Shown in pieces: positions 12,291 to 23,815 of a stretch of 64,000 nt of DNA (positions are counted from its first letter, which is position 1; the number at the start of each line of letters is the position of its first letter). Location: the NCBI GenBank assembly GCA_933228895.1, contig OW121848.1, positions 138,154,615 through 138,218,614 on the forward strand. Reading direction: 5' to 3'. The stretch comes from Platycnemis pennipes. Lineage: Eukaryota > Arthropoda > Insecta > Odonata > Platycnemididae. The notes under the pieces are model-generated. The model made no database searches. It saw only the letters and a program-made list of their open reading frames with translations, and was not told where the DNA came from. The translations under genes and the position numbers were made by a program.

Positions 12291-14749
12291 TCATCTAGAA
12301 AAAAGTACCCCCGCTTATATACACCTTTATTTTAACACAGCATTTTTTTCCAAATTATTCTACACCCTACCGCCGAAAATAAGGCACTAAAACCAAAAAA
12401 TTTTACGGCGAGACAATATACATACATGTGTAGTAAAAAATAATCGAATTTGTGCGTTTTCAAGTAGAATGGGTGTTACTAGCAAGTAAGCACCTACCCT
12501 GCACCAGTAGGACTCGTTTAGAATACCAGCTGAGACATTATTTTCTGTTGGATCTTAGTCTCTACTTGAGGGTAGCGTAGAGAAAAAATCAAGGCCAAAG
12601 CTCATATCGTAAGATGTAAATTGTAACCGCGAAAAAATACGCACATTTTGTCAATAGTAGCCTAAATCTGACGCCATGATTCTCTACAGCTCATGTTGTT
12701 AGCAGACTATTAAACATTTATTCAACAGCAACGTGCATTTCGACATAACCAAAGTGCCTACGAAGAATACAACGGCACCACAAGAGGCCCACAGACAGCA
12801 AAAAGGCGCTCATTTGAAATATTTTTCGTTAAATCTACGATTTTGGATTCTAGACAATACCTTTGAAATGCTAAGATATAGCTATAGCGAAGGTGATAAT
12901 TTTCTCTCGAGCGGTAGAAATAAAAATGTGTAATTTCGCACGCCATGTCGTTCAGTCGCAACCCAATAACCTTAAACTCAAAATTTCTCTCGACAATACT
13001 TCACTTGCACGCATCTATTCCACTGACGAAAACAGGGAAATTTATGATTTTCCTATCGCCCTTAAAAAAAACTCGAGGAAGTAGCCTTCAAACTGAAAGT
13101 CTTAGATGATTCAAACGTAGCTGACGGCTCGTCTGCTAAATGTGGACCGGAAGGTTCGGGCGTTTCAAATCCATAAGCGGCTATTTTGAAATTTGGGTCT
13201 CGGTGATCGATGAGGGAGGCGGAAAAATCCCCGAAGACTCGAAAAATTTGATCCACAGAGGGGTGGGCAAAATCACGCTCTGTTTGGAGCTGTTTTCTCG
13301 CGATCCAAACCTCCTCCCTCATTTGTCTTTTTTGATCCAGAGGCGAACGGGCCAAGCCCACTTCGATCTGCCCTTAATGGAAGCATGGTACATACTCGGC
13401 AAACGGAATGAAACACGCGACGGACGAGGACCAAGGCGCTTTGGAAACGACCGGATCGAGAGCCGAGTACTTGAGATCCTCGTATCTTTCAAATGGAAAA
13501 AATATCTGGCACTGACGGGAATGTCATAGGGGTCAAAATCCATTGGAGCGGAGGCGGAATTCTGAGGGAATAGGTATCCAGTATTTGCTAACCCTCGAAT
13601 CACGAGTTTCCGTGATGTCCCCTACCTCTTGCGTACCTTGGAGCTTCAAGCGATAAGGAACGAATAACGACCTTGAGTGACGCAACTCTCTTATCACAGG
13701 AAAACTCATCACAGTTTTCCTTATCTCCCAATTTGTGTGGATAACGCGGCGACACTACAGAGGCAACCGAAAGCACCGCGAATGCTAAAATTCGGCCCTT
13801 TCCGATTCACCGTAATTTTCTAACAAAATTCACAGGAAACGGCAGTTATTAGTGAACAAAATGAAGCCCCAAAATGGAAATTAAATGATACATTGATGAG
13901 TTGTCACAAATGATGGCGTCAACAATAATTCGATCTCGTTCACATTCTTTTCCGCAACGTCTCAGGACGCCTACGCCCACATTCCACTTTGCGAAAATCC
14001 AAAATCGTGGAGATTAGAAGAAATATAATTCATGACGTTAAGAACAAATTCAATTCATTCACTGAGGAATTCAATCCTTGAGGCAGATACGTCTATTTTG
14101 GTGGTTGCCCAAGAAGAAACAAAACAAGTTGACCCTTCTAAGCTCTTTGTAACCTTAAACCGATTTCAAGTTACATGCACATTTAGGCCAATGACTATTT
14201 CTAATAGATCACCAAAATACTGTTATCTTGGAATCGCCAGGATGATCGGGAAAATTCAGTAATTAGAATCTAGTAATCTATTATATCTATTTTAAGGTAG
14301 TCTATGGACAGGTAATAAACGAATACCAAAATTCATCCAGGTCCAACAACATACGAAGCAAATAGTTATCCTGGAAGGCTGGGAATGAAGCTCTGATACA
14401 AAACAATTGGTATCGATGCAAACCGTCAGTGATCAAATAGAAAATCGGTGCATAGTCATAGAAATAAAAAACAATGATCTTCCCTCTAATACGATGGTGA
14501 ACGATGAAACCACTTCATTGAGATAGATTGTTTTAATATTAGAACGTAGCTCAGGTATTGCAAATACAGAAATATATCACAACAACACCTTCTGACAACA
14601 CTCAGCTAATGCTACGCGACAAATATGCATTGACCCCAGAAATGGCCGAGTATTCTAAGTATCCGCAGGGAAAAAACTGGTACGATAGTAGGAATGTCAC
14701 GAGACGAAAAAGACAGCAAAAAAGTCATGATCCTTCGCCGGCAGGCTGC
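12291..14749. other. Unassigned DNA
   Basis: Largely AT-rich, with a higher-GC patch around 13090-13620 where frames of up to 129 codons are open on both strands. No protein family is recognisable. Confidence 0.5.
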
Positions 14750-15240
14750 GTGCGCAACTGAAGCTCGCAACCTCGGAAATCACTCCGGTAATTAAAGGAG
14801 GGACCAGAATCACCACTTATCGCCTCGAGAGTGAGGAGAGTGGCAGACGCACCGTCTGCTTAGCATTCCCTTCGGCGGGAGGGCTTCCCTTCCGAGGTGT
14901 GTTCCAGGAAGCCCTGCGGGATGGAGGGCGGGCGGACGCGAGCGGGGCGGGGGGAGGGGCACCGGAAAAGAGGGCCGGGCGGGGCGACAGGGGACACAGG
15001 CGACGCTTCCCGAAGTGGAAGCGTTCGTTTCCCCTCCGTCGCTTCATCACACACTCTCCATTTTAGGAAGACAGTCTCCTCTCTAGGCCCTCTTCACTCT
15101 CACACACTTGGGGCCAACCCTCGTAGTCCGAGAGATAAACGCCATGACTCATCTCTGAGCGGACACAACAATAGAGGTGCCCCGCCGCCTCCCATCCTAG
15201 GACCCGCATGCAAATGCTAGAGGGCTCGCGAAGCCCTTGG
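14750..15240. other. GC-rich CpG island
   Basis: Sharp rise in G+C with many CpG dinucleotides and a G-rich core at about 14930-15000. Both strands are open over parts of it for compositional reasons. No core promoter or known exon was recognised. Confidence 0.5.
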
Positions 15241-15860
15241 AAGCGACTATATCAGACCGAGGGAATCGACATGAAGTCAATGGGGGGAAGGAAAACTTCA
15301 TCCGCGAAAACTTCGCTTCGATTTTTACAAAGGATTCAATCGGAACTCTCGATTCCCAAGACGGGGAAACCATTTTCGCTTTCCTTCACCTTCGGAAGGG
15401 TGCCTCCCTCCCCTTACGCTTTCCACCCGACAACACCACGCTGCGTCGCAATTTTCCCAAGGCCGCTAGTTTGCCAGCACTCCAGAACGAACGCGTCCAC
15501 AATGAGGACCTGCAGAGCAACGCCCAATTCTTGCCCAACACTTCCCACGGGCTAATACAGGGCCGTGTTGCGGGAACGAATGCCATCATAAATCTAGCAC
15601 CAAAAATTGGGGAGCTACTACATGAGCATTAGGTATCAATGACAGCAAATATATTTCATTAGTCTGTAGAGATAAGCAGAGCTCAAGTACTCGCTGGTAG
15701 ATGAAGTCAGTTTTTACTTTGATTTTCCAACAATTGAACGTATTTCAAGTTAACTGATTTCGTAAATATCCTGTTTCGTCAATATCTGTCGAGTATGCTG
15801 AAATTCAAATGGTGACAGGATGATAGTTGATTGAAACGGCGGGGCCAAGAGGGAAGGATG
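15241..15860. other. Unassigned DNA
   Basis: Frames at 15208-15555 and 15237-15632 overlap in different phases and neither resembles a known protein. Confidence 0.45.
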
Positions 15861-15917
15861 TCATGCAGCTTTCCACAGCACTAAGATTCGAATTGACTCC
15901 ACAGCGATTCAACAAAT
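15861..15917. repeat. 57-bp direct repeat, copy 1
   Basis: Matches 16400-16456 at 54 of 57 positions in the same orientation (shared start TCATGCAGCTTTCCACAG). Flanks on both sides are unrelated to those of copy 2, so the similarity is confined to this block. Confidence 0.85.
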
Positions 15918-16399
15918 TACCCTCTTACCCATAAAAAAACAAGTATTGAACAAGGAGGTCTTGCGACTTCCGGCGTCCCCGACTCTGATTTGAAGCTAGT
16001 CGACTGATGCATAATCGGAAATCCCTAGCTCAAGGCTTCAGCGATAGGTGTTTCTGCTGCAAAAAAATCGAGCTTTCAACAAAAGATTTATTGGAAATTG
16101 TTGTCCTTGCGAAAATGAGAGTCCTAGAACATGACCTGTAAATGCAATTCCGGAAGCATCTCATAGACTTTTTCATTTATCAATAAAAGGTTAGAGTATA
16201 AATAAATACCTCGAGGTAACGCAGAACATACACCCAATTAGGTAAATTACTACGCCTATTCTCCCACAAAAATTACTAGCTACTGAACTGACCAACCATC
16301 TTCCCGTAAAATAACAAGGCATATAGGCCACCAATGGATTTAATTTTGAAGGCAGTCCGTTTTTGTACAATGACATGAAAAAGGAAAAGCTCTATCATA
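15918..16399. other. Unassigned DNA between the 57-bp repeats
   Basis: No recognisable gene or repeat. Confidence 0.5.
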
Positions 16400-16456
16400 T
16401 CATGCAGCTTTCCACAGCCCTAAGATTCGAATTGACTCCACAACGATTCATCAAAT
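16400..16456. repeat. 57-bp direct repeat, copy 2
   Basis: Second copy of the block at 15861-15917, with three substitutions. The sharp loss of similarity at both ends suggests either a short dispersed repeat or a local templated duplication. Confidence 0.85.
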
Positions 16457-18115
16457 GTGCACCAGAATGACTTTTTGGAAACTGAACCGCGAAAATAGGC
16501 TCACATAATTAGCGAAATTACATGGCACTGTCTGATGAATTATCGTAAAATTATAAACGTGAAGCAAATTTCATTGTGAGAGACGGCGATTGCCTCACCC
16601 AACAATAGATTAGTAGTTCCGATACAGACGCATAAGTTATAGCGGGGGAAAAGGCGCGGTGGGCTTTCGCCGGTTATCAAGGTAGATCAAAGCAAATTTC
16701 GTAATCACGATCCCGCCCAATGAACAAAGTACTCTCGTAATCCCTGTAAGCCAGGCAGAATGGCAGGAGACCAGAAATCTACGTAATACTGCGGTAATAA
16801 AGTTTTGAATTCTTGTTGAGGCTACGAAGTCTCTAGTATAGCAAAACCAGTATTTCGTCGACACAGAATTATTTCCAAATAAGGCCCCAGATTTTATTAT
16901 TTTTATGGTATGCTGGCCGACATGCATTACAGAAACATGGCCTAAGTTTGGGAGCAAATAACACTGGAGAGAAAATATAGATGTAAGCCATAAAGAATTG
17001 AAAACCACTCCGGTTCATTGACGGAAACATAAAATATCACGTACGCGGTTTTCTTTTCGAGGTATGGTTCTGGAGTTTCCGAAAGGTTTTACCATTTTTA
17101 AAGACTATAGAAAGTAAACGCGGGTGAATGTTAAATTTGAAGTGTTGGCACAACTTTTTCAACCTATTCACGCTTTGAAAGCAAATAAAGCGAGTGCGCG
17201 ATGACCATAAACAACTACGTCCTCCAATGGAAAAGCCCATACTATTTCCCAACGTAATATAGGTTCTTTTCGGAATTTATTTCATCACACCATTTGTGGA
17301 ATCTTGTAAAAAGAGTGATTGCATCACTCCGAAATAATTGATACATCGAGCAGATTTTTAAATGCATTTTCCGTACTTCTCAGGCTCCTGGATAGGTACC
17401 TAACGTCCTTGAGTCATGCCAAAATACTATTTAACAACTTAATGTAGGTGGTGACCTTGAATTACAATTTTTTATGCATTGCTGGAACTGAAACCGTAAA
17501 AGTTCCTTTAAAGAGATTTATCATCACAAATAAATTCATGAGAGAAACTACAGATAAACGTGAGATTGAAAATCATAAAAACTCTTGACTTAAAAAACCA
17601 ATCACTCCTAATCCTAGCGTCTTGGTGGGACGCAGTGAAAGAGACAAGACAATTGGCCACATTTCTGAAGTATTATCTAATTCTGCACCTGCTCTTTCCA
17701 CGGCTGTATCATTCCCGCTGATACAAGATACGCCAGGCGAATTTACATGAGAAATTGTTAAGTTTGGACGATGAAGCCAAGCTGTTAAGAAACTCGAGAG
17801 AATATCTGGATGCGAGGTTGAAAACAAGAGACCACTTTAGTGCACGATTAACTTTATCTAACTCATTGAATATCTGAATTGCTTCGTTGTGTATGGTTAG
17901 GAGAAACGCTTCAGAGTCGCACAACTTTCCTATAAATAACCCCGCAAATTCGCAGACTTGACTAGTTTTCTGCTTCATGATGGGTCATAATATAATATCA
18001 TCTCGGAAAAGAACGATTTGGTTATAATATAAATACAACCCAACTACTACCAATAAAAAAAATTAGGGACTCCCTACGTCCTAGAAGCGGACTTTACTCA
18101 TTAATTCTGCGGTAA
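16457..18115. other. Unassigned DNA
   Basis: AT-rich. On the minus strand two overlapping frames (17573-17827 and 17709-17978) have protein-like composition but no motif I can name. They could be remnants of an old transposon. Confidence 0.45.
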
Positions 18116-18346
18116 CGTAGTAATGAAGGTTGAAATAGAAACACTGCAATTTCCACACATTTTTACTGCCCAAGACCATGGTTTCGTTTCGTTTACCTTC
18201 CCACCCCCACCACCTTGCTATGTATATATTGTTCTCTATACTTACTTATTCACCTGATGATGTTGCCTCGCACCGAAACCATGGCCGTGGACAATAAAAC
18301 TATGAGTGGAAATTGCAGTGTTTCTACTTCAACCTTCATTCCTACG
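18116..18346 (+). repeat. Inverted repeat with Penelope-tail / hammerhead-like motif
   Basis: Arms 18116-18186 and 18274-18346 are imperfect reverse complements with about 87 bases between them. They share a block centred on GAAACACTGCAATTTCCA and end in CGAAACCATGG-type sequence. Just outside the right arm the plus strand reads CTGATGA (18254-18260), a short imperfect stem, then GAAAC (18275-18279), followed by AATAAA. CTGATGA plus GAAA is the conserved core of the hammerhead ribozyme, and such motifs are known in the terminal repeats of Penelope-like elements. The expected third stem and cleavage-site context are not convincing here, so this may be a decayed copy or only a look-alike. Confidence 0.5.
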
Positions 18347-18959
18347 ATGAAATATTTCCTCAGTGTTAAGCCCGAAACTGTTCACTTTGCGGTACACGTT
18401 TCGTTAGCTTAAGGTGAAATGTGGATTACAAAGAGATATGAGTGTCGGAAAAGTTTTCATGGACATCCCAGGAAATCAAAAAAATAACGATTATACTATA
18501 TATTTCCATTACTTGCGGACACATCATCGAAATTTTAGGCTAAAAAGTAGTTAACGTACGCAATATTACACGACACAAATCTGTACCGCATTATATAAAC
18601 ACCCTAGATTTCGGATGAGTGGAAGATGCACACATTTGCGTCACAACGATCGTCTCATTCTTTTCTCACCTTAAAAGACCGTAACACTGAGTATAAAAAA
18701 AATTTACTTCGGGAGCACTCCACTACGCGTGGAGAACAAGATAGCGAAAGAAGTGGACTCAATGTTGAGTTTACAGCACTGCCGTTTTTACCAGCCCACA
18801 AGGCAACCTTCGAACGACACATCAACATTTTCTACCCACACCTTTGAAACGTGAGGGCAAGTTTGTCGGACCCAATTCCGGAAGAGGCCTCCACATCTAA
18901 TCACTTATCCAAGCAATCAATCGGTCGTTCATCATAGATTATCACGGGCAACGCCATGC
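18347..18959. other. AT-rich unassigned DNA
   Basis: No recognisable feature. Confidence 0.5.
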
Positions 18960-19330
18960 AGGATGCTCGACGTGTTTTATGGCCACGTCGGGCCTCGTAT
19001 ATTGGGGGTAGGAGGGCGTTATCGGTTGCCACGCCGCCATCTGACCGGTGCTCAATACAAGGCACGGAAACGTCATAATTCCTCGCCTCAATCAATCGAG
19101 CGAAGGCAAACGAGCGAGCATCCCTTATCGAAGAGACTGCACGGCGAGACGGAATTGCGCGACGGTCGGCGACCGCGTCCCTCTCTTATGAGCGCTCCGT
19201 TGTGAAATTCCCACTAATCCAAAACAGACATCGCATCTGCTGTGGAAACGTTCGTCCTCCGCGAATAAGCAGGCAAAGGGAGTTGCTTCCCTCCACCTCT
19301 CGTCCTCCGGTCAATTCCCGCGACCAATAA
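18960..19330. other. GC-rich CpG-containing segment
   Basis: CpG-rich island. An 80-codon plus-strand frame and a 64-codon minus-strand frame overlap and look compositional. Confidence 0.45.
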
Positions 19331-19934
19331 AGGTCACTCGTTTAGCTAGCTTCGGATAAAATGGACGACTAAAAGTTAGTCGGAACACGAAATGAACGTG
19401 GCTAAAACGTAGGAGCTAAAACCTAGAGTTATAACCTAGGCAATTGAGGGTTCTGTTCCCCTTCCGCCCCTAAAATGTCGAGTTGCGACCAAAATGCAAA
19501 AGAAATATCCACAGAAGAATGACAAATTGAGAAAATACTCTACGAAAGGTAAATCATTGGTTTGATAGACGAATAAACGTAATTCAAGCATTATATAATA
19601 AATATATATATGTATGATAAGCATTATATTAATAATAATAATATAATAAGCACTGAAATGGGAATAAACGTGAGCCTAAAAGAAGGTCGAGCATACAGTT
19701 TTTACAGAGAACCGCGCTGGTTGTTTCTATGTTTTCACTTTTAGCTATTTGTACCACTGAATTAAATAAGCACGAACTTCAAAAATCGTTTTTCAGTATT
19801 TACCCATTCAAGGTTCATCAGTAACGTACCAGACGCTCACTATTATAAATAAGAACATTTTGAAAGAATAAATGAATATGTAATTCTGTGATGAATATTA
19901 CGATCACGCGGTAATGACAGGAAATAGATAGGTG
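19331..19934. other. AT-rich DNA with simple repeats
   Basis: Contains AT-rich simple sequence around 19590-19650 (TATA and AAT runs). No gene recognised. Confidence 0.5.
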
Positions 19935-20045
19935 CCGGACACGATAATCAAGTCATCAAAGCGTTAGTCTGGCAACCCAAAGGACGTGGGTTTGAATTCC
20001 TCCAATGATTATGTACATTCTATGAAAGTGATTAGCATTAAAATG
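19935..20045 (+). repeat. Possible tRNA-derived SINE fragment
   Basis: A B-box-like GTGGGTTTGAATTCCTCC (about 19986-20003) follows AAGCGTTAGTCTGGCAACCC (19958-19977), an order and spacing like a tRNA-related SINE head. The A-box is poor and no cloverleaf can be drawn. Boundaries are approximate. Confidence 0.35.
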
Positions 20046-20989
20046 GGTTAGACACTGCGATGTAACCTTAGCAGCTGAAGTAAATTAAAAACAGAAATCT
20101 TCACCAAAAATCTGTAGTCTACCAGAGGAGATTTCAAGGCACACAAAAATATTTCCGCTGATGCATACAATTTTTTTGATGACATAAACGATATTTTTGT
20201 AAACCAATGACAATATGTTACTTGAGAAAAGCAAACAAGTACAATACTTATAGTATAGGTTATATACAACTTATCATGGATAAACATATAATCAACTGCA
20301 AATCACTGGAATATTTTTTTCACACATCCTACGTCAATTACTGAAAGCGTAAATGCCAACTTCAGGTTAAGGTATATAATAAAATGAACACACCCTATAA
20401 TTTTCCTTATTTTGTGATCACCTAATTAGCTCAAGGAAGAGAAGACAAATACAAATAATAGATAAATAAGTGTAAAAAAAAAGCTTAAAATAATAATAAT
20501 TTATCAGAAAAGCGTTCACAACATGAATTGAGCTCCTAAGAGAATTACTTAAGCCAAGGATCTCTTAAGACGCAAGTAATACCTATAATAAAAAAGGAAG
20601 ACCATGTAAATGATACGTTAAACGCTACTCGTTGATAGATATTTAAAATCAGCTACCACCAAAATAGCAGAATAACAATTGCCAAGTAATCCGATTTCAA
20701 TGAATTACAGGTCATTAAACATCAGATAATTCAATACAAGACGGAGCAACAACTGTTTAAATCAGAAAAATGTATGTGTATGGATGCAGGGGGAAATCCG
20801 TACTAATTTAGGAGTTCGAAATTCAGGCCTATCGATCGAGGGGTTTAGACACTTAGCTATATCTGGGTAGAGAGAGCTGAAGATCCCCGCCTGCGAAACA
20901 AATCACGAAAATAGCGCCAACAGAAAATGAAAAAAAGAACACCTCATCTCATTTTCATAACTGTATAAAGAACCTCGTTCTGAAATAAC
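20046..20989. other. AT-rich unassigned DNA
   Basis: No recognisable feature. Confidence 0.5.
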
Positions 20990-21260
20990 ATTTTTCCCGC
21001 CCGTTCGCCGAGTCCTCTTGAGATTAGTCGCCGTCTCGGGGCGGGGTCCAGGTCGATGGTAAAGCAGCGGCAGCCGCCACGCAAATTGCACGTTTCAGCC
21101 GGAAATCTCCCTCCCCCTTCTCTTTTTTCGCCTTCTCCACTCATTCGCAGAGTGCGTGTTCGGCCGAAAATGGGATTCACAAATCCCCGCCAGCTAGAGA
21201 GAGAGAGAATAAATCTACGGTCCCCGGATGCAGACCGTAAGCTGCCACTCCAATAGGAAT
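20990..21260. other. Moderately GC-rich segment
   Basis: CpG-containing patch with a short GA repeat (GAGAGAGAGA, about 21197-21208). No core promoter or exon recognised. Confidence 0.4.
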
Positions 21261-21672
21261 TATGGGAGGGATAATTAATTCAAGGGAACCGACCCTTTTC
21301 GAAGACCACAATAACAGCTCGCTGCTTTTTTACGTAATGACTAATACGCCAGTTCCCCGCGGAGACATTTCGTCAATGGAGAGGAATATTTTCCAGAGCC
21401 TTCTCGCTCTCCCTCCTCCGAAAGAACACGTTCATCTGGATTCTGAGGCATTTAATCCGCAGAGGGAGAAGAGAACCGGTACTGTGAGCATCATTTGGAA
21501 ACTATATTCTCGCGAGATTTCCCCATTAAATGAAATTTCAGGAAGGCAACTCGAGAGGCAACATTTCTGAATTTTAAATCCGAAATCGGCGGCAGGAAGG
21601 ATGATTAACCTAATAATCCTATAAAAAATCGCAAAGCAGATGACAAACAGCATAATGTGGTTGTAGCTGCTC
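21261..21672. other. Unassigned DNA
   Basis: A 102-codon plus-strand frame (21262-21570) lacks known motifs. Confidence 0.45.
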
Positions 21673-21898
21673 TAAAGGCCGCTTTACACGATACAATTTT
21701 TTGCACAATTTCTTGTACAAACTCTTGTATAGACTGAACAAAATTGTATGTTTTTCTGAATGGAATTAGAACACGTTCTATTTCCCGTTCAGTCATTCAG
21801 ACAATCGCACAAGTTTTCGTACAATTTGCCGCTTTACACGGTACAATTTCCTCATGCAAGAGTTTGTACAAAAATTGTATCGTGTAAAGCGGCCTTAA
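21673..21898. mobile_element. 220-bp MITE with 26-bp TIRs and TAA target duplication
   Basis: The element spans 21676-21895. Perfect 26-bp terminal inverted repeats start AGGCCGCTTTACACGAT (21676-21701 and 21870-21895) and are flanked by TAA on both sides (21673-21675 and 21896-21898). It has no coding capacity. A three-base TAA duplication resembles PIF/Harbinger-type insertion, though the family cannot be fixed from this copy. Near its right end, 21828-21849 repeats the TIR start in direct orientation to the left TIR, and the flanking TTGTACAA segments are also mirrored, so the interior seems built from nested TIR-like units. Short frames here are not genes. Confidence 0.85.
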
Positions 21899-23815
21899 CA
21901 GCTGAAATTATATTGTATTATGTGGTAACATCGGGTAATAGGACACAGGCAGCATTCATGCCCAATGTTTGACGGGGGCCTACGATCTTTGGGTTTTTTC
22001 GACCAGATTTTTACCGACCTAACGCAGTCGGCTAAACCACAAAGTAAAGAGTTCTCAATTAGACTTCAAAGCGCAAACATAAACACTGCATTTTTGCCCA
22101 AGCCCAAGCCATTTTGTCACCTCAAAAGATACGGTGGAATTTGTCAGGTACTGGTTCTCCAGCTGTTGGTAGGACAAACGAGGCAAAAATACTATTTAAT
22201 CTATTGAATGCTTGTCGTTAACCTTGTAACTCACTATTTTACGCGAAAGGTTAGGAAGAAGAAACTTCTGAAATACTATGCTCAATTTAACTCAAAATAA
22301 CAATCAACAACAGATTGGTGTTTTATTTTTAGGGCAGTCTCGTCGGTTACACTCGGCCTAACTTCATTGGCTAAGTGATAAGCCGCGGAAATGAAGAGGT
22401 GCATGCTATACTGATTTCATCGGCAGATTTATAGCTCAGATTTCCGGCAATCCTATTCGGAATTATTGCGTTCCGAATGGAAGGGAGAGTAAAGTCATGT
22501 GATTCTGTTCTGAAAGAATAAATAGAGAAGTTTCCCTCGGGGTCACGAACGTGATGGTAGCCTCAGCTGAACTATCGGTGTTGCCTCTGATCACCACTTC
22601 CCAGGGCTCTAAATTCACCACAGAAATGACGGGACCCAGTCTTCTATTTCTGAGCGTTATCGGCAAGGGAGAACTTTTTAAAAGGCTCAAACGCTCCGAA
22701 AAAAAATCCTCCCTTCACACCCTTTTATCCTCCCACCAAGTGGAGGGAAACCATCGATGCTCGACTATAATGAAATTTGCTACTCCAACGGAAAAAATAT
22801 GGAGCACCACGATGCAAACAAGAAGTCTTCAGTACCTGATGAAAAGAGTGCACTTCATCACTTCACCCTGAACCAACCAATGTGCAAGCACAAAGATAGC
22901 CATCCTTTGTAGCCTCAAGACTCCAACGGTGAGAATATATTACTTATATTATCTAACGCAACAAAACAGGCGCATCGCAGAAGCATAAGAGACGCATTAA
23001 CTCTGTCTAAAGATTCTCCCTGTCAAGCTAGAACAACCCACCAAACAATTATCATACTCCACCATTACTAAAATGAAGGGTTTGATACGGCTAGTCATAG
23101 CAATAATCCACATGTTCCACTCCATTTGCTCAACCGTAAATTTAAAATGAACGTATCTACGACGCCTTATGGGGTGTTGCCAGAGATACCCTCGTCGAAG
23201 TTTTGTAAAGGTAGCGGGATTAAACGAACACACTTAAATTTCCCCCGCGGTGTTGAAGGGATTAAATTCAAATTTACTGCGCCACGCGGGGATAAAATAA
23301 TTAGGATCCTTGTTTTATAGCAGGATAACGCTTCGCAATCTGCATTGCCATTAGGTTTATCATCACGCTCATGTGTCATTCATTCCAGTTCTTATTATGC
23401 TTTGAAATGAACAAACAAGAATATCGACAGCAATGACTCGGAAAAAGTCATCTATCTGAATACGTAGTTAAGTTTGATAATACTTGAAAATATATTATAG
23501 AGCTCATAACTGAAAGGAATCATTCAGTTCTGAATCATGGTGATCCGCGAAACAAAATTACTTCATGAATAGTACCAATCATGAGAGGATTTATAACCTA
23601 GCGCGATAAAGATCCATCAACGGCGTTAAGGGTGCTCCAACGACGCGACGTCCTTGGTGAGCTTAATGATTCGAAGCATTATTTCCGGGAACTATTGTTC
23701 GCACTTCCATACAGTATGATGAGATAACCGAAAATAAAAATAAAATAAACAAATATTTTTCTAAAAGGATTAACAAATTACATCTTTTCTGTAGAGTGTA
23801 GATTAGATCACAAGG
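21899..23815. other. AT-rich unassigned DNA
   Basis: No recognisable gene or repeat. Frames of up to 106 codons lack known motifs. Confidence 0.5.
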
